Positions 23,252-31,426 of a stretch of 31,475 nt of DNA are shown here, piece after piece. How positions within the stretch are numbered: the first letter of the stretch is position 1; each line of letters begins with the position of its first letter. This DNA comes from CAYZXU01 sp964482535. GTDB taxonomy: Bacteria; Desulfobacterota; Desulfobacteria; Desulfobacterales; BuS5. The DNA lies in contig CAYZXU010000016.1 of the NCBI GenBank assembly GCA_964482535.1, positions 1 to 31,475 on the forward strand, read 5' to 3'. Under the pieces are notes generated by a model. That model saw only the letters and a program-made list of their open reading frames with translations, searched no databases and was not told the origin of the DNA. A program made the position numbers and the translations under genes.

Positions 23252-23449
23252 ATGAGTAAAAATTTTGTAGAAAAAATCAGGGAGTCAAGACTGATGAGCA
23301 AGGCAGAATTAGCCAGAAAGGCAAATATTTCTCCCATCACAGTAACTCGTATAGAAAAAGGTATGAACTGCCGCATGGAAACAAAAAGAAAAATAATATT
23401 GGCTTTGGACTTTGAACTTTCTGAAAAAAACAAGGTTTTTAAAGATTAA
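23252..23449 (+). CDS. Small XRE-type helix-turn-helix protein
   Basis: This is a 65-residue protein, essentially one Cro/C1-type HTH: MSKAELARKANISPITVTRI (split near residues 15-34) with the typical EKG after helix 3, then a last helix (KRKIILALDFEL). It should bind DNA as a dimer. I chose the ATG at 23252; a TTG at 23243 adds three residues. No Shine-Dalgarno is visible for either. It ends 9 bp before pilM on the same strand, so it is the first gene of the pilus operon. A tandem 24-bp repeat lies upstream, suggesting autoregulation or control of pilMNOPQ. There is no toxin or phage gene near, so an antitoxin or prophage repressor role is unlikely. Confidence 0.8.
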   Translation: MSKNFVEKIRESRLMSKAELARKANISPITVTRIEKGMNCRMETKRKIILALDFELSEKNKVFKD

Positions 23450-23458
23450 AGGCATAGT

Positions 23459-24520
23459 ATGATTTTTGGAAAAAAACATCATCTTGTTGGTCTTGACATA
23501 GGATCAAGGACAATAAAGGCTTGTGAAGTTATTGATACAAAAACGGGCAGCAGTTTGAAAAAACTGGGTTCCATTGATATCGCTCCAGGTATAATAGTTG
23601 AAGGGGGTGTCAATGATTCTCGAAAGGGTGCCGATGCAATTAAGCAGCTTTTTGAGGCATATAACATCAGAGAAAATAATGTTGCAATTTCAGTTGGCGG
23701 TTATTCCGTAATAGTCAAAAAAATTTTTGTTCAGTCCATGAGCGAAGAAAACCTCCAGGAAAGAATAAGTGTTGAGGCTGAGCAGTATATTCCTTTTGAT
23801 ATAAGTGATGTTAATCTTGATTTTCAGATACTTGGTGAAGATGAAAATAAAAAAGGCCGGATGAGTGTGCTTCTTGTTGCCGCAAAAAAAGATATGCTCA
23901 ACGATTATATATATATGGTTGAGCTGGCTGGATTAAATCCGTGTGTTGTGGATATTGATGCTTTTGCTTTGCAGAACACCTTTGAAAAAGTTTATGGAGT
24001 GAATCAGGAGAATATAGCTCTTATTGACATAGGCGCAAGTAAAACTTCGCTTAATATTTTAAAAAACGGTTCATCTGTTTTTATGAGGGACGTTTCACTG
24101 GGATGCAGTCAGATAAATAATGAAATAGTATCAAAAGCTGATTGCTCTCTTGAGGAGTCCGAACAGATAAAACATGGTGAGCAGGAGGGCAGAATATCTC
24201 CTAATGATCTTGCAATGATAATAAACAGGGTCGTCACGGATTGGTGTGATGAAATAAAAAGGGCTTTGGACTTTTTTTACTCAACATACTCTGAGCAGAA
24301 TGACCGGATAGGCAAAATTGTGCTCAGCGGAGGAGGCGCAAATATTGAAGAGTTCAGGGATCTTCTTGCAAGAGAAATATCTGTGGATGTGGAAACCATC
24401 AATCCTTTTGCCAATCTGGATATAGATGATGAGATTATCGATTCCTCCTACCTTGAACGGATAGCTCCACAGGCTGCAATATGCATGGGGCTGTCAATGA
24501 GAAGAGTTAATGATAAATGA
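23459..24520 (+). CDS. pilM: Type IV pilus assembly protein PilM
   Basis: PilM (353 aa) is the cytoplasmic actin-like ATPase of the type IV pilus alignment complex, which binds the short cytoplasmic N-terminus of PilN. Actin-fold nucleotide motifs are seen: LVGLDIGSRTIKACEV near the start, ALIDIGASKTS in the middle (phosphate 2) and IVLSGGGANIEEF toward the end (adenosine). The EAEQYIPFDISDVNLDF segment (about 106-122) is a PilM hallmark. There is no signal or membrane segment. Its stop overlaps the pilN start by 4 bp (ATGA), so the two are coupled. It lies 9 bp after the HTH gene. Confidence 0.96.
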   Translation: MIFGKKHHLVGLDIGSRTIKACEVIDTKTGSSLKKLGSIDIAPGIIVEGGVNDSRKGADAIKQLFEAYNIRENNVAISVGGYSVIVKKIFVQSMSEENLQERISVEAEQYIPFDISDVNLDFQILGEDENKKGRMSVLLVAAKKDMLNDYIYMVELAGLNPCVVDIDAFALQNTFEKVYGVNQENIALIDIGASKTSLNILKNGSSVFMRDVSLGCSQINNEIVSKADCSLEESEQIKHGEQEGRISPNDLAMIINRVVTDWCDEIKRALDFFYSTYSEQNDRIGKIVLSGGGANIEEFRDLLAREISVDVETINPFANLDIDDEIIDSSYLERIAPQAAICMGLSMRRVNDK

Positions 24521-25104
24521 TACATATTAATTTACTCCCTTATCGCACAATACAAAAAAAGGATAACGTACTCCAGCAGGTTGTTATTTTTATTTTTATA
24601 ATAGCGCTGGTTACAGGAGGAACGATCGGGTATCATTTCTTCTTGAATAATAAGGTGAGCGCTCTTGATAAGAAAGTTGAGTTAACAAAAAAAGAACTAA
24701 AGAAATATCAAAAAATTAATAAAAGAATAAAAGCTATCAAAAAAAAGCTTAATCTTCTTAAAAAGAAGACTAAGATCATAAAGGGACTTGATGCTAACAG
24801 AAAAGAACCCATAAAGCTTCTTGAAACAATGACAAGGATGGTTGTTCCCAATCGCATGTGGCTTAAGAATTTAACATCAAAAGGAAGAAATGTTAAGATA
24901 AACGGGAATGCATTAGATGAGCAGACCGTTGCAGATTTCATGACCAGAATTGAGGATTCAAAGTTTTTTTCAGGAGTAACCCTTATATCACTTAAGCAGG
25001 TAAAGATAAGGGGTTTAAATATGAAACAATTTTCAATAACCTGCAAAAAAAAAGTAAAAGCTAAAGCAAAGAAAAAACCAGTCAAGGGTAAGGCGAAAAA
25101 ATAA
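24517..25104 (+). CDS. pilN: Type IV pilus assembly protein PilN, Lys-rich C-terminus
   Basis: PilN (195 aa) is a bitopic inner-membrane protein. Its N-terminal HINLLPYR (3-10) is the motif that docks in PilM. One transmembrane helix (about 21-43) is followed by a periplasmic coiled coil of Lys-rich helices (about 50-90) and the small PilN-type ferredoxin-like domain. The last 25 residues are almost only Lys, Ala, Val and Pro (for example KAKAKKKPVKGKAKK), which I do not recall from PilN proteins. The stop and the pilO start overlap by one base (TAATG). Confidence 0.92.
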   Translation: MIHINLLPYRTIQKKDNVLQQVVIFIFIIALVTGGTIGYHFFLNNKVSALDKKVELTKKELKKYQKINKRIKAIKKKLNLLKKKTKIIKGLDANRKEPIKLLETMTRMVVPNRMWLKNLTSKGRNVKINGNALDEQTVADFMTRIEDSKFFSGVTLISLKQVKIRGLNMKQFSITCKKKVKAKAKKKPVKGKAKK

Positions 25105-25739
25105 TGAAAAAGCCAAAGATCTCTTTAGAATTCATTAATCCTGCTATAGAAAAGATTGGACAAACTTCCAGGCTTCAAAGGATATTAATCTGTCTTGGGG
25201 TGTCTATTATTATAATTGGAGCTTTTTCATTTTTTTCATATTATCCTAATTTTAAAAAAATATCATCCTTAAATGGCGAATATGATGGACTCGCAAAAAA
25301 GCTTGTTAAGGCCAGACAGAATGCTAAGGATTTAAAAAAATATGAAAAAAAAATAAAGACCGTAAAAGCTGAGTATCTAATTGCCATGCAGGCCCTTCCG
25401 GACAAAGATGAAATCCCCTCCCTTTTATCAGGAATTACCAGGGTAGGGAAAGAAGCCGGTCTTGTTTTTTTAACCTTTAATCCCAAAAAAGCAGTTAAGA
25501 AGGGCTTTTATGCCCAAATACCCATGTCAATTAAAGTTGTTGGAACCTACCATAACGTTGCAACTTTTTTTGACTCTGTTTCAAGATTGCCCAGGGTAGT
25601 AAATATAGAAAATATTAATATGAAATCCGGTGGCGGTGGGGGTAAACTTACCACCACATGTACGGCAGTTACATATAAGTTTATTGATGAAAAACCAAAA
25701 AAGAAAAAACCTGCAAATAAGCGGAAAAAGAAACGATAA
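25104..25739 (+). CDS. pilO: Type IV pilus assembly protein PilO, Lys-rich C-terminus
   Basis: PilO (211 aa) pairs with PilN in the inner-membrane alignment complex. One transmembrane helix (about 28-48) follows a short cytoplasmic part, then a coiled coil (about 60-95) and the periplasmic domain with ALPDKDEIPSLLSGITRVGK and the AQIPMSIKVVGTYHNVATFF strand-helix typical of PilO. The tail after residue 190 (KPKKKKPANKRKKKR) is strongly basic, like that of PilN. It is coupled to pilN by a one-base overlap and lies 3 bp before pilP. Confidence 0.93.
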   Translation: MKKPKISLEFINPAIEKIGQTSRLQRILICLGVSIIIIGAFSFFSYYPNFKKISSLNGEYDGLAKKLVKARQNAKDLKKYEKKIKTVKAEYLIAMQALPDKDEIPSLLSGITRVGKEAGLVFLTFNPKKAVKKGFYAQIPMSIKVVGTYHNVATFFDSVSRLPRVVNIENINMKSGGGGGKLTTTCTAVTYKFIDEKPKKKKPANKRKKKR

Positions 25740-25742
25740 ATC

Positions 25743-26429
25743 ATGTATAAAAAATATATAATTATATTCAGCTCGATCTTTTTACTATTTTCTTTTTTGT
25801 TTTCCACGGGATGCAAGAAAAAAGAGGATAAACAGGAAGACCGGAAAGTTGTCAGTAAAAGTATAGCAACTGAAAAGCAGATAAAGCAGGGCATGGGAAA
25901 AGCAGACAACAAAAAGGATGATTATATAAAAACCCAGGAGCTTTTAAAACCGGCAGTACCGGAGAAAAAGGCTTTATTGGGGCAGAAAACAGATGCAGCA
26001 GCTATTTATTCCGACATGAAGTATGAACTTAAACCTGGTAAATTTAAGCCTGTAAAAAAATATAACCCTGCGGGTAAAATAGATCCATTTGAACTTCTCT
26101 TTAAAGTTAAGGAAGAGCCTAAAAATATTTTTAACAAAAAGGAGCAATTGATAAAACGTATTCCGAAAACACCACTGGAGAAAATAGCGTTGACTCAGTT
26201 AAAGCTTGTGGCGGTTATCAGAACCTCCAGCGGCAGCAAGGCTGTTGTTGAAGAGGCTTCCAGGAAAGGATATATTGTTACTGTGGGAACATATATTGGG
26301 AAGAGTTCAGGTATAATAGCTGAAATATTAAAAGATAGAATAATAATAGAAGAAAAAGTCAGAAATGTTTTGGATAAAATTGTCGTTAAAAGAAAAGAAT
26401 TGAAACTTCAGAAACCGCCTGGAGAATAA
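25743..26429 (+). CDS. pilP: Type IV pilus assembly lipoprotein PilP
   Basis: PilP (228 aa) is an inner-membrane lipoprotein that links PilNO to the PilQ secretin. The signal ends in a lipobox, FSTGC, with Cys24 as the acylation site. Residues about 25-100 are disordered and charged. The folded PilP domain begins at NPAGKIDPFELLF, with TPLEKIALTQLKLVAVI and SKAVVEEASRKGYIVTVGTYIG as its hallmarks. The position +2 residue is Lys, not Asp, but inner-membrane retention is expected from the complex. It is followed by pilQ after 1 bp. Lnt encoded at 18089-19705 would complete its acylation. Confidence 0.94.
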   Translation: MYKKYIIIFSSIFLLFSFLFSTGCKKKEDKQEDRKVVSKSIATEKQIKQGMGKADNKKDDYIKTQELLKPAVPEKKALLGQKTDAAAIYSDMKYELKPGKFKPVKKYNPAGKIDPFELLFKVKEEPKNIFNKKEQLIKRIPKTPLEKIALTQLKLVAVIRTSSGSKAVVEEASRKGYIVTVGTYIGKSSGIIAEILKDRIIIEEKVRNVLDKIVVKRKELKLQKPPGE

Positions 26430-26430
26430 C

Positions 26431-28785
26431 ATGAAACTTGAAACAGTAAAATCAACAAATGCGCCATTTATATTTATTTTGTTTTTGGTATATATTCTTT
26501 TTTTTAACGGATGTGCCTCAACAACCAGGAATATGAAAAAATCAGACATTGATGCAGAGGTTTCAGTTAAGCTGATTACCGGTATTACTTCGACTGAAGA
26601 TGAAAACTCCGTTTATGTATCAATAAAAGGAGACAGGCCCCTTACCTATACTTCAGTTAAACAACCTTTCCCAGCAGGCGTTATACTCTATTTTCCTTCC
26701 ACTGCGCTTGATAATACAGGTGCCGTTAAAAAAACTGATAATGATATAATAGAATCGATAAATGCTTCGGAATTAAACGGCAAAGGAAAGACAACAAGAG
26801 TTGTAATTTCCCTAAAGAAAAATATTCCATATGATGTAACGAGAGAAGGCAGCGGTATTAAAATAATTTTTAATAAAGCGCAAATGAGTGCAGCAAAGGT
26901 GGATGATAATCTGCAGGCAGGTAAAGACGGGTTTGCTGAAACAAAAAAAGATGCAAAATCAGATAAAATATTACCTGAGAAAAAAATAACAGAAGAAAAA
27001 ATATCGGTTAAAAAGAAACTTGAGAAAAAAACAGGTGGAAAACCTGCATGGATTAACAGAATAGATTTTTCCAGTGAAGACGCCGGCAAGTCATCCTTTG
27101 TTATAGGAACAAACAGACCTGTTAAATATGTTGTAAAGAAAATTTCAGAAAAGAAAATTCAGATTAAGCTTTTTAATACAAGGCTACCGGACTACCGCAA
27201 ACGTCCGCTGATTACCACGCGTTTTGATAGCGCAGTTAACAGGATCATACCTTTCCAGACAGCTTCCATGAAATCAGCAAATATATCCATGGCTGCAATT
27301 GAACTTCGGGAAGAAGTGCCATATACTGTGGAGGAAGTGGATAATTTTATATTATTACACTTTGAAGCATCATCAATTCCTCCCAAACCTTCCGAAGAGG
27401 TTAAGCTGCCTTACTGGAAGGAGGTTGTTTCCGAGGCTGTATTACAATTGGAAGAAGAAGATAAATATTTGGCAGACAAACCAATGGATAAAGAAGCAGG
27501 TTTTTTTGAACCCGGGCCTAAGTATACGGGAGAAAAGATAGCATTAGATTTTTTTGAAACAGATATTAAAAATGTATTTCGTATTATCAGGGAAATCAGC
27601 GGGAAAAATTTTGCCATAGACAAGAATGTTAAGGGCAAAGTTACATTGTCATTCGAAAAACCTGTGCCCTGGGATCAGATCTTTGATCTGGTTTTAAGAA
27701 TGAACCATCTCGGCAAGGTGGAGGATGGGGATATAGTACGAATTGCGACACTTAAAACTCTTATTAAGGAAGAGAAGGAGAGAAGAGCTAAAACAATTGC
27801 CGAACAAAAGGCAAACCAGCAGGAGGTCGAGCTTGCGCCTGTTTTTACAGAGTATATTCCCATCAGCTATTCAGATGCGCAAGAGGATATTGTACCTTCA
27901 ATTGAAAAAATATTAACAAAAAAAGTTGGAAGCGTGATAGTAGATGATCATAACAACCAGATTATTATAAGAGATGTTTATAATGTTATAAAAGAGGCAA
28001 GACAGATCGTTAAACGGATAGATAAAGTCACTCCCCAGGTAATAATTGAGGCCAGAATCGTTGAAGCATCCTCAAGTTTTGCCAGGTCAATAGGCGTTGA
28101 GTGGGGGGCAGCAGGCGGTCCCTTGACCAACCAGCTTGGTCATCTTGGGGGAGATTTGAATTATAACATGGCTGTAAATCTTGGAGTGGCCAATACAGGG
28201 AGCGTGGGGATCGATTTTTCCAGACTGATCGGGACTCCATTTGCGCTGGATGCCAGACTGATGGCAATGGAGACCCAGAATAAATTAAAGGTAATCTCTT
28301 CTCCCAAGATTGTTACCCTTGACAATAAAACTGCAACAATAAAACAGGGTGAGAGTTATCCCTATAATAAACTTGACGAATCAGGCAATACTACTACTGA
28401 ATTTAAGGAAATTGAGCTTGTATTGGAGGTAACACCCCATGTGACTCCTGACAACAGAATCGCCATGACAATCAGTATAAAAAAAGATGACATTAAGGAT
28501 TCCAGCAACGGTGCCTCTTATACAAAAGAGGTTGAGACCGAACTTCTTGTTAATGACGGAGAGACTGTTGTGATCGGTGGAATAATTAAATCAAGTAATA
28601 GGGATAGCAGAGAAGCAATACCATTGTTTTCCAGGATTCCGATTATAGGCTATCTTTTTAAAAATAACGCCATAACCGACGACAAGGAAGAGCTTCTGAT
28701 CTTTATATCTCCAAGAATAATCCGGTTTGAGCAGCGGAGCTATAATATAGGAGCGGTAGCTGAAGAAGAGATTCCTCCTCAATAA
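26431..28785 (+). CDS. pilQ: Type IV pilus secretin PilQ, apparent lipoprotein
   Basis: PilQ (784 aa) forms the outer-membrane channel for the pilus. The N-terminus carries a hydrophobic signal and FFNGC with Cys28 in lipobox position, so it is probably acylated. Two AMIN domains follow (about 45-140 and 205-310), which bind peptidoglycan, separated by a Lys/Glu-rich linker. The STN/N0 domain starts at IALDFFETDIKNVFRII, then an N1 domain, and the secretin domain opens at VTPQVIIEARIVEASSSF and ends in the ELLIFISPRII motif. The start is ATG at 26431 with GGAG upstream, 1 bp after pilP. It is the last gene of the operon, with an intrinsic terminator at 28824-28856. The AMIN count and length are usual for the family. 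Confidence 0.95.
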   Translation: MKLETVKSTNAPFIFILFLVYILFFNGCASTTRNMKKSDIDAEVSVKLITGITSTEDENSVYVSIKGDRPLTYTSVKQPFPAGVILYFPSTALDNTGAVKKTDNDIIESINASELNGKGKTTRVVISLKKNIPYDVTREGSGIKIIFNKAQMSAAKVDDNLQAGKDGFAETKKDAKSDKILPEKKITEEKISVKKKLEKKTGGKPAWINRIDFSSEDAGKSSFVIGTNRPVKYVVKKISEKKIQIKLFNTRLPDYRKRPLITTRFDSAVNRIIPFQTASMKSANISMAAIELREEVPYTVEEVDNFILLHFEASSIPPKPSEEVKLPYWKEVVSEAVLQLEEEDKYLADKPMDKEAGFFEPGPKYTGEKIALDFFETDIKNVFRIIREISGKNFAIDKNVKGKVTLSFEKPVPWDQIFDLVLRMNHLGKVEDGDIVRIATLKTLIKEEKERRAKTIAEQKANQQEVELAPVFTEYIPISYSDAQEDIVPSIEKILTKKVGSVIVDDHNNQIIIRDVYNVIKEARQIVKRIDKVTPQVIIEARIVEASSSFARSIGVEWGAAGGPLTNQLGHLGGDLNYNMAVNLGVANTGSVGIDFSRLIGTPFALDARLMAMETQNKLKVISSPKIVTLDNKTATIKQGESYPYNKLDESGNTTTEFKEIELVLEVTPHVTPDNRIAMTISIKKDDIKDSSNGASYTKEVETELLVNDGETVVIGGIIKSSNRDSREAIPLFSRIPIIGYLFKNNAITDDKEELLIFISPRIIRFEQRSYNIGAVAEEEIPPQ

Positions 28786-28823
28786 CATCCCTCCTGACCT
28801 GTGCAGTTATAACGAAACATGGA

Positions 28824-28856
28824 GGACACAGAGAAAAAAATATCTGCGTCCTTTTT
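28824..28856 (+). terminator. Intrinsic terminator of the pil operon
   Basis: GGACACAGA (28824-28832) pairs with TCTGCGTCC (28843-28851), eight Watson-Crick pairs and one wobble-type position, across a 10-base A-rich loop, followed directly by TTTTT (28852-28856). It lies 39 bp after the pilQ stop. On the other strand there is no T tract, so it ends plus-strand transcription only. Confidence 0.8.
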
Positions 28857-28867
28857 GCTGAAAAACT

Positions 28868-29668
28868 TTATTTTATATTTATCAGATTATCCTCCAACTC
28901 ATTTAATTCTTTTTTTGCATCATATATCAGCGGATTATCCGGCAGTAAAATAATGAATTTTTTATAAGCTTCACGTGAAAATTCATTATTTCCTGATAAT
29001 TTATAAGCCCTTGCCAGTTCCAGATATAAAACAGCAGCTTTTGGTTCTTTTTTTAAACTTTTTTCTATGGTTTTATCTGCTTTTAAAAGAAATGATTCGG
29101 CCTCTGAAAGCCTGTTCAGCTTTACCTCGGTGCGCCCTGCTCCGATAAGCGCTTTAATATAATCAGGCTTTTTTCTAAGGGCTTCACGATAATATTTTTC
29201 CGAGAGTTTATAATCTTTTTTATTATAATATGCAAAACCCATGTTCAATAATGCATAATGAGGTGTCACATATATCATATTGCTGGTCAGTTCCTTATAA
29301 CATTTTATAGCGGCATCCCAGTCTTTTTTTGCCATATATGCTGTTCCAAGGTTGTTTTTGGCAGGAGCAAATTCAGAATTAAGCCTTAATGCTTTTTTAA
29401 GGTGTATAATGGCAAGTTCAGGATTGTTTTGAATAAGATATGTCGTGCCGATAAGATTTTGAAGCTCAGGATCTTTTGCATATATTTTTTCTGCATTCAA
29501 CAGCTCCTTAAGCGCTGTAATATAATTCCCCTGTCTCAGATATTCTTCAGCCAGGTTCTTTATGGCTCTTTCCTGTTTTTTTCTAATTTCCAGGTTTCCG
29601 GCACATGAAATTAGGCAAAGAATTGCAATTATAAATAAATATCTAAGGGTCAGCGGCACTGTTCTCAT
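28868..29668 (-). CDS. TPR lipoprotein, PilF/PilW-like pilotin
   Basis: This is a 266-residue outer-membrane lipoprotein candidate. A lipobox, LISC, gives Cys22, with Ala at +2 (outer-membrane sorting). About five to six TPR units follow from residue 36 to 255, for example PELQNLIGTTYLIQNNPELA and APAKNNLGTAYMAKKDWDAA. The organisation is that of PilF/PilW, which help PilQ insert and multimerise. Its convergent position next to pilQ supports this role, though many TPR lipoproteins look alike. The ATG at 29668 has GGAG 5 bases upstream, and it overlaps the LysM gene stop by 4 bp (ATGA), so the two are coupled. Confidence 0.75.
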   Translation of the reverse strand: MRTVPLTLRYLFIIAILCLISCAGNLEIRKKQERAIKNLAEEYLRQGNYITALKELLNAEKIYAKDPELQNLIGTTYLIQNNPELAIIHLKKALRLNSEFAPAKNNLGTAYMAKKDWDAAIKCYKELTSNMIYVTPHYALLNMGFAYYNKKDYKLSEKYYREALRKKPDYIKALIGAGRTEVKLNRLSEAESFLLKADKTIEKSLKKEPKAAVLYLELARAYKLSGNNEFSREAYKKFIILLPDNPLIYDAKKELNELEDNLINIK

Positions 29669-31416
29669 GGGTTCTCCGTTTTACTGTTAGTCAGAATATG
29701 AATATTTCTATTTTTTAAAAACCGTATTAATTCGTTATTCAAAGGAGCTGATGTTATAAAAATGTTTTTTGTTTCAGTTGCTGAAACAAAAAAGCCGGGC
29801 AGTAATATAGATATATTAAAATTGTTATTTTTTTTTGCAATATAAAATACGGGATTTTCCCTATAAGTAACATCCACTGCTTTAAAGAGCTTGTTGATTA
29901 TCAGATTAAATCCGTCTTTTTTATTTATCTGAATGATATTCATTCCTTCGTTTTTTATTGCAGGGATTGCATTGCCGAAAAAATCTCCAAAGTCAATAAA
30001 CAGGGGGATCTCTTCTTCTGTCAGCAGAAGATTGGAGACAGCTTCCACCTGTATCCCTGCATATGGAAATGTTATTCCCACATTCTGCGTAAAATTATAC
30101 TCCATTACAGAAGCTATGCCTGCAACAAGTTTTCTATGATTAAAGGCATCAATATGTATAATCTCAGGAGGAGTCCTGTTTTCCACATATATATTTTCTT
30201 TTTTTGGCAGAGCTGTTTCTGATTTATTGAAAATTTCTTCAATAATAATGTCATGTTGTGCAAGATAACGTGTGATTGAATCCGGAGTCTGGTCGGATGG
30301 ATTTTCAATAATTATTATACATACCCTGCAAGGTCTGCTGTTTTCTATGGAAAATCTATCTACAATCCATTTGCATTTTATTTTAATTTCAATTTCGTTA
30401 TCCGTAAATATAAGACTCTTTTTATTATCAATTCCTGTGGCTGTTAAAATCGAATCAAGTATTTCTTTTTCAGAAGCATCTTCAGGTATTGAAGCAATTA
30501 ACAAATTTTCCTGTAGTGATTTTATCGCCTGCCTGTCATCTTCACTAAGGTTATCTCCCTTTGATAATAATACCTTTGTGCCGTCACCAAGTTCAATTAT
30601 GGGATAAGTGGAAAGATCAATGCCAAAATCTTCCTCGCTGTCTTTTATGGGGATATTATAAATGCCATTGTCTAAAAGATTTGCGTTAAGAATTGAAGCC
30701 ACTTTTTTTAAAGAATTAAAGGCGGTTGTTTTAACTGTGTCTTGAACTGTTCTTGCCGTTTTGGAATAATCCGCCTTAATAATATTTTCAGAATCTTTTA
30801 GAATCGACCGGCACCAGGATTCATTTTTTATTGAAGAATCAGGAAGGTATATTGTCTGGCCGGCATAAATAAGGTTAATATTCTTTATTCTGGGGTTGAC
30901 TATCCGTAGAAGTTTAACACCCTCCTGGTACGATTCTGTTCCATATGATCCAAATGCTGGGGCTATAAGTTTTGAGATACAGTCACCTCTTTGGACCATG
31001 TATTTTCTTGAGCTTGCCATAACTCTTTCAGGTGCTTTACTGATACTTACAAAGGGTATGGTGACTACACCTGATGACTGGCCAGGAAGAGCGCCCGTGC
31101 TTATTCTTTTTAGGGGAATCAAGATGCTCTCACCAGGGCGTATGAGGTCAATATTACGTATTTTGGGATTAATCCTTTTAAAAATTTTCAGAAATTCGGG
31201 AAAATCCTGTTTTGAAATTTCACCCCTTAACTTGAAAATCTTAAGTATCCAGTCATTTTTTTTAACAGTGTAGGGTGCACAGAGAATATCCCGCCCTTTA
31301 TCCTGTCGAATAACATAGTTTTTATATAATAAGGAGCCATGTGAAGCAGGGATGGCTGCCATGTAAACTATGCTTATAAAAAATAATAACCCGATTGCGA
31401 AAAATTTTTTGTCCAT
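29665..31416 (-). CDS. Secreted LysM-domain protein, C-terminal half unknown
   Basis: This is a 583-residue exported protein. A signal peptide ends near ASHG (residue 27). Two LysM-like modules follow: about 49-101 (start YTVKKNDWILKIF, end LIRPGESILIP) and about 137-195 (start YMVQRGDCISKLI, end LIYAGQTIYLP). Both carry an unusually long insert between the first helix and the NP(K/R)I(R/K)NI(D/N)LI segment. The remaining 390 residues match nothing I recognise; they include alternating strands and helices but no catalytic motif. It presumably binds peptidoglycan. It is coupled to the TPR-lipoprotein gene by a 4-bp overlap, both convergent to pilQ. The ATG at 31416 has AAGGA upstream. It may be part of the pilus or of an exported polysaccharide system; the sequence alone does not say. 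Confidence 0.7.
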   Translation of the reverse strand: MDKKFFAIGLLFFISIVYMAAIPASHGSLLYKNYVIRQDKGRDILCAPYTVKKNDWILKIFKLRGEISKQDFPEFLKIFKRINPKIRNIDLIRPGESILIPLKRISTGALPGQSSGVVTIPFVSISKAPERVMASSRKYMVQRGDCISKLIAPAFGSYGTESYQEGVKLLRIVNPRIKNINLIYAGQTIYLPDSSIKNESWCRSILKDSENIIKADYSKTARTVQDTVKTTAFNSLKKVASILNANLLDNGIYNIPIKDSEEDFGIDLSTYPIIELGDGTKVLLSKGDNLSEDDRQAIKSLQENLLIASIPEDASEKEILDSILTATGIDNKKSLIFTDNEIEIKIKCKWIVDRFSIENSRPCRVCIIIIENPSDQTPDSITRYLAQHDIIIEEIFNKSETALPKKENIYVENRTPPEIIHIDAFNHRKLVAGIASVMEYNFTQNVGITFPYAGIQVEAVSNLLLTEEEIPLFIDFGDFFGNAIPAIKNEGMNIIQINKKDGFNLIINKLFKAVDVTYRENPVFYIAKKNNNFNISILLPGFFVSATETKNIFITSAPLNNELIRFLKNRNIHILTNSKTENP

Positions 31417-31426
31417 TCTTATCCTT

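Noticed and set aside
23233..23433. Minus-strand frame over the HTH gene
   Set aside because: It is the antisense of a clear XRE-type HTH and has no family resemblance or ribosome site.
23459..28785. Type II secretion rather than type IV pilus
   Set aside because: PilM with INLLPYR-type PilN, a PilP lipoprotein and a PilQ with AMIN domains match the pilus alignment complex, not GspL/M/C/D.
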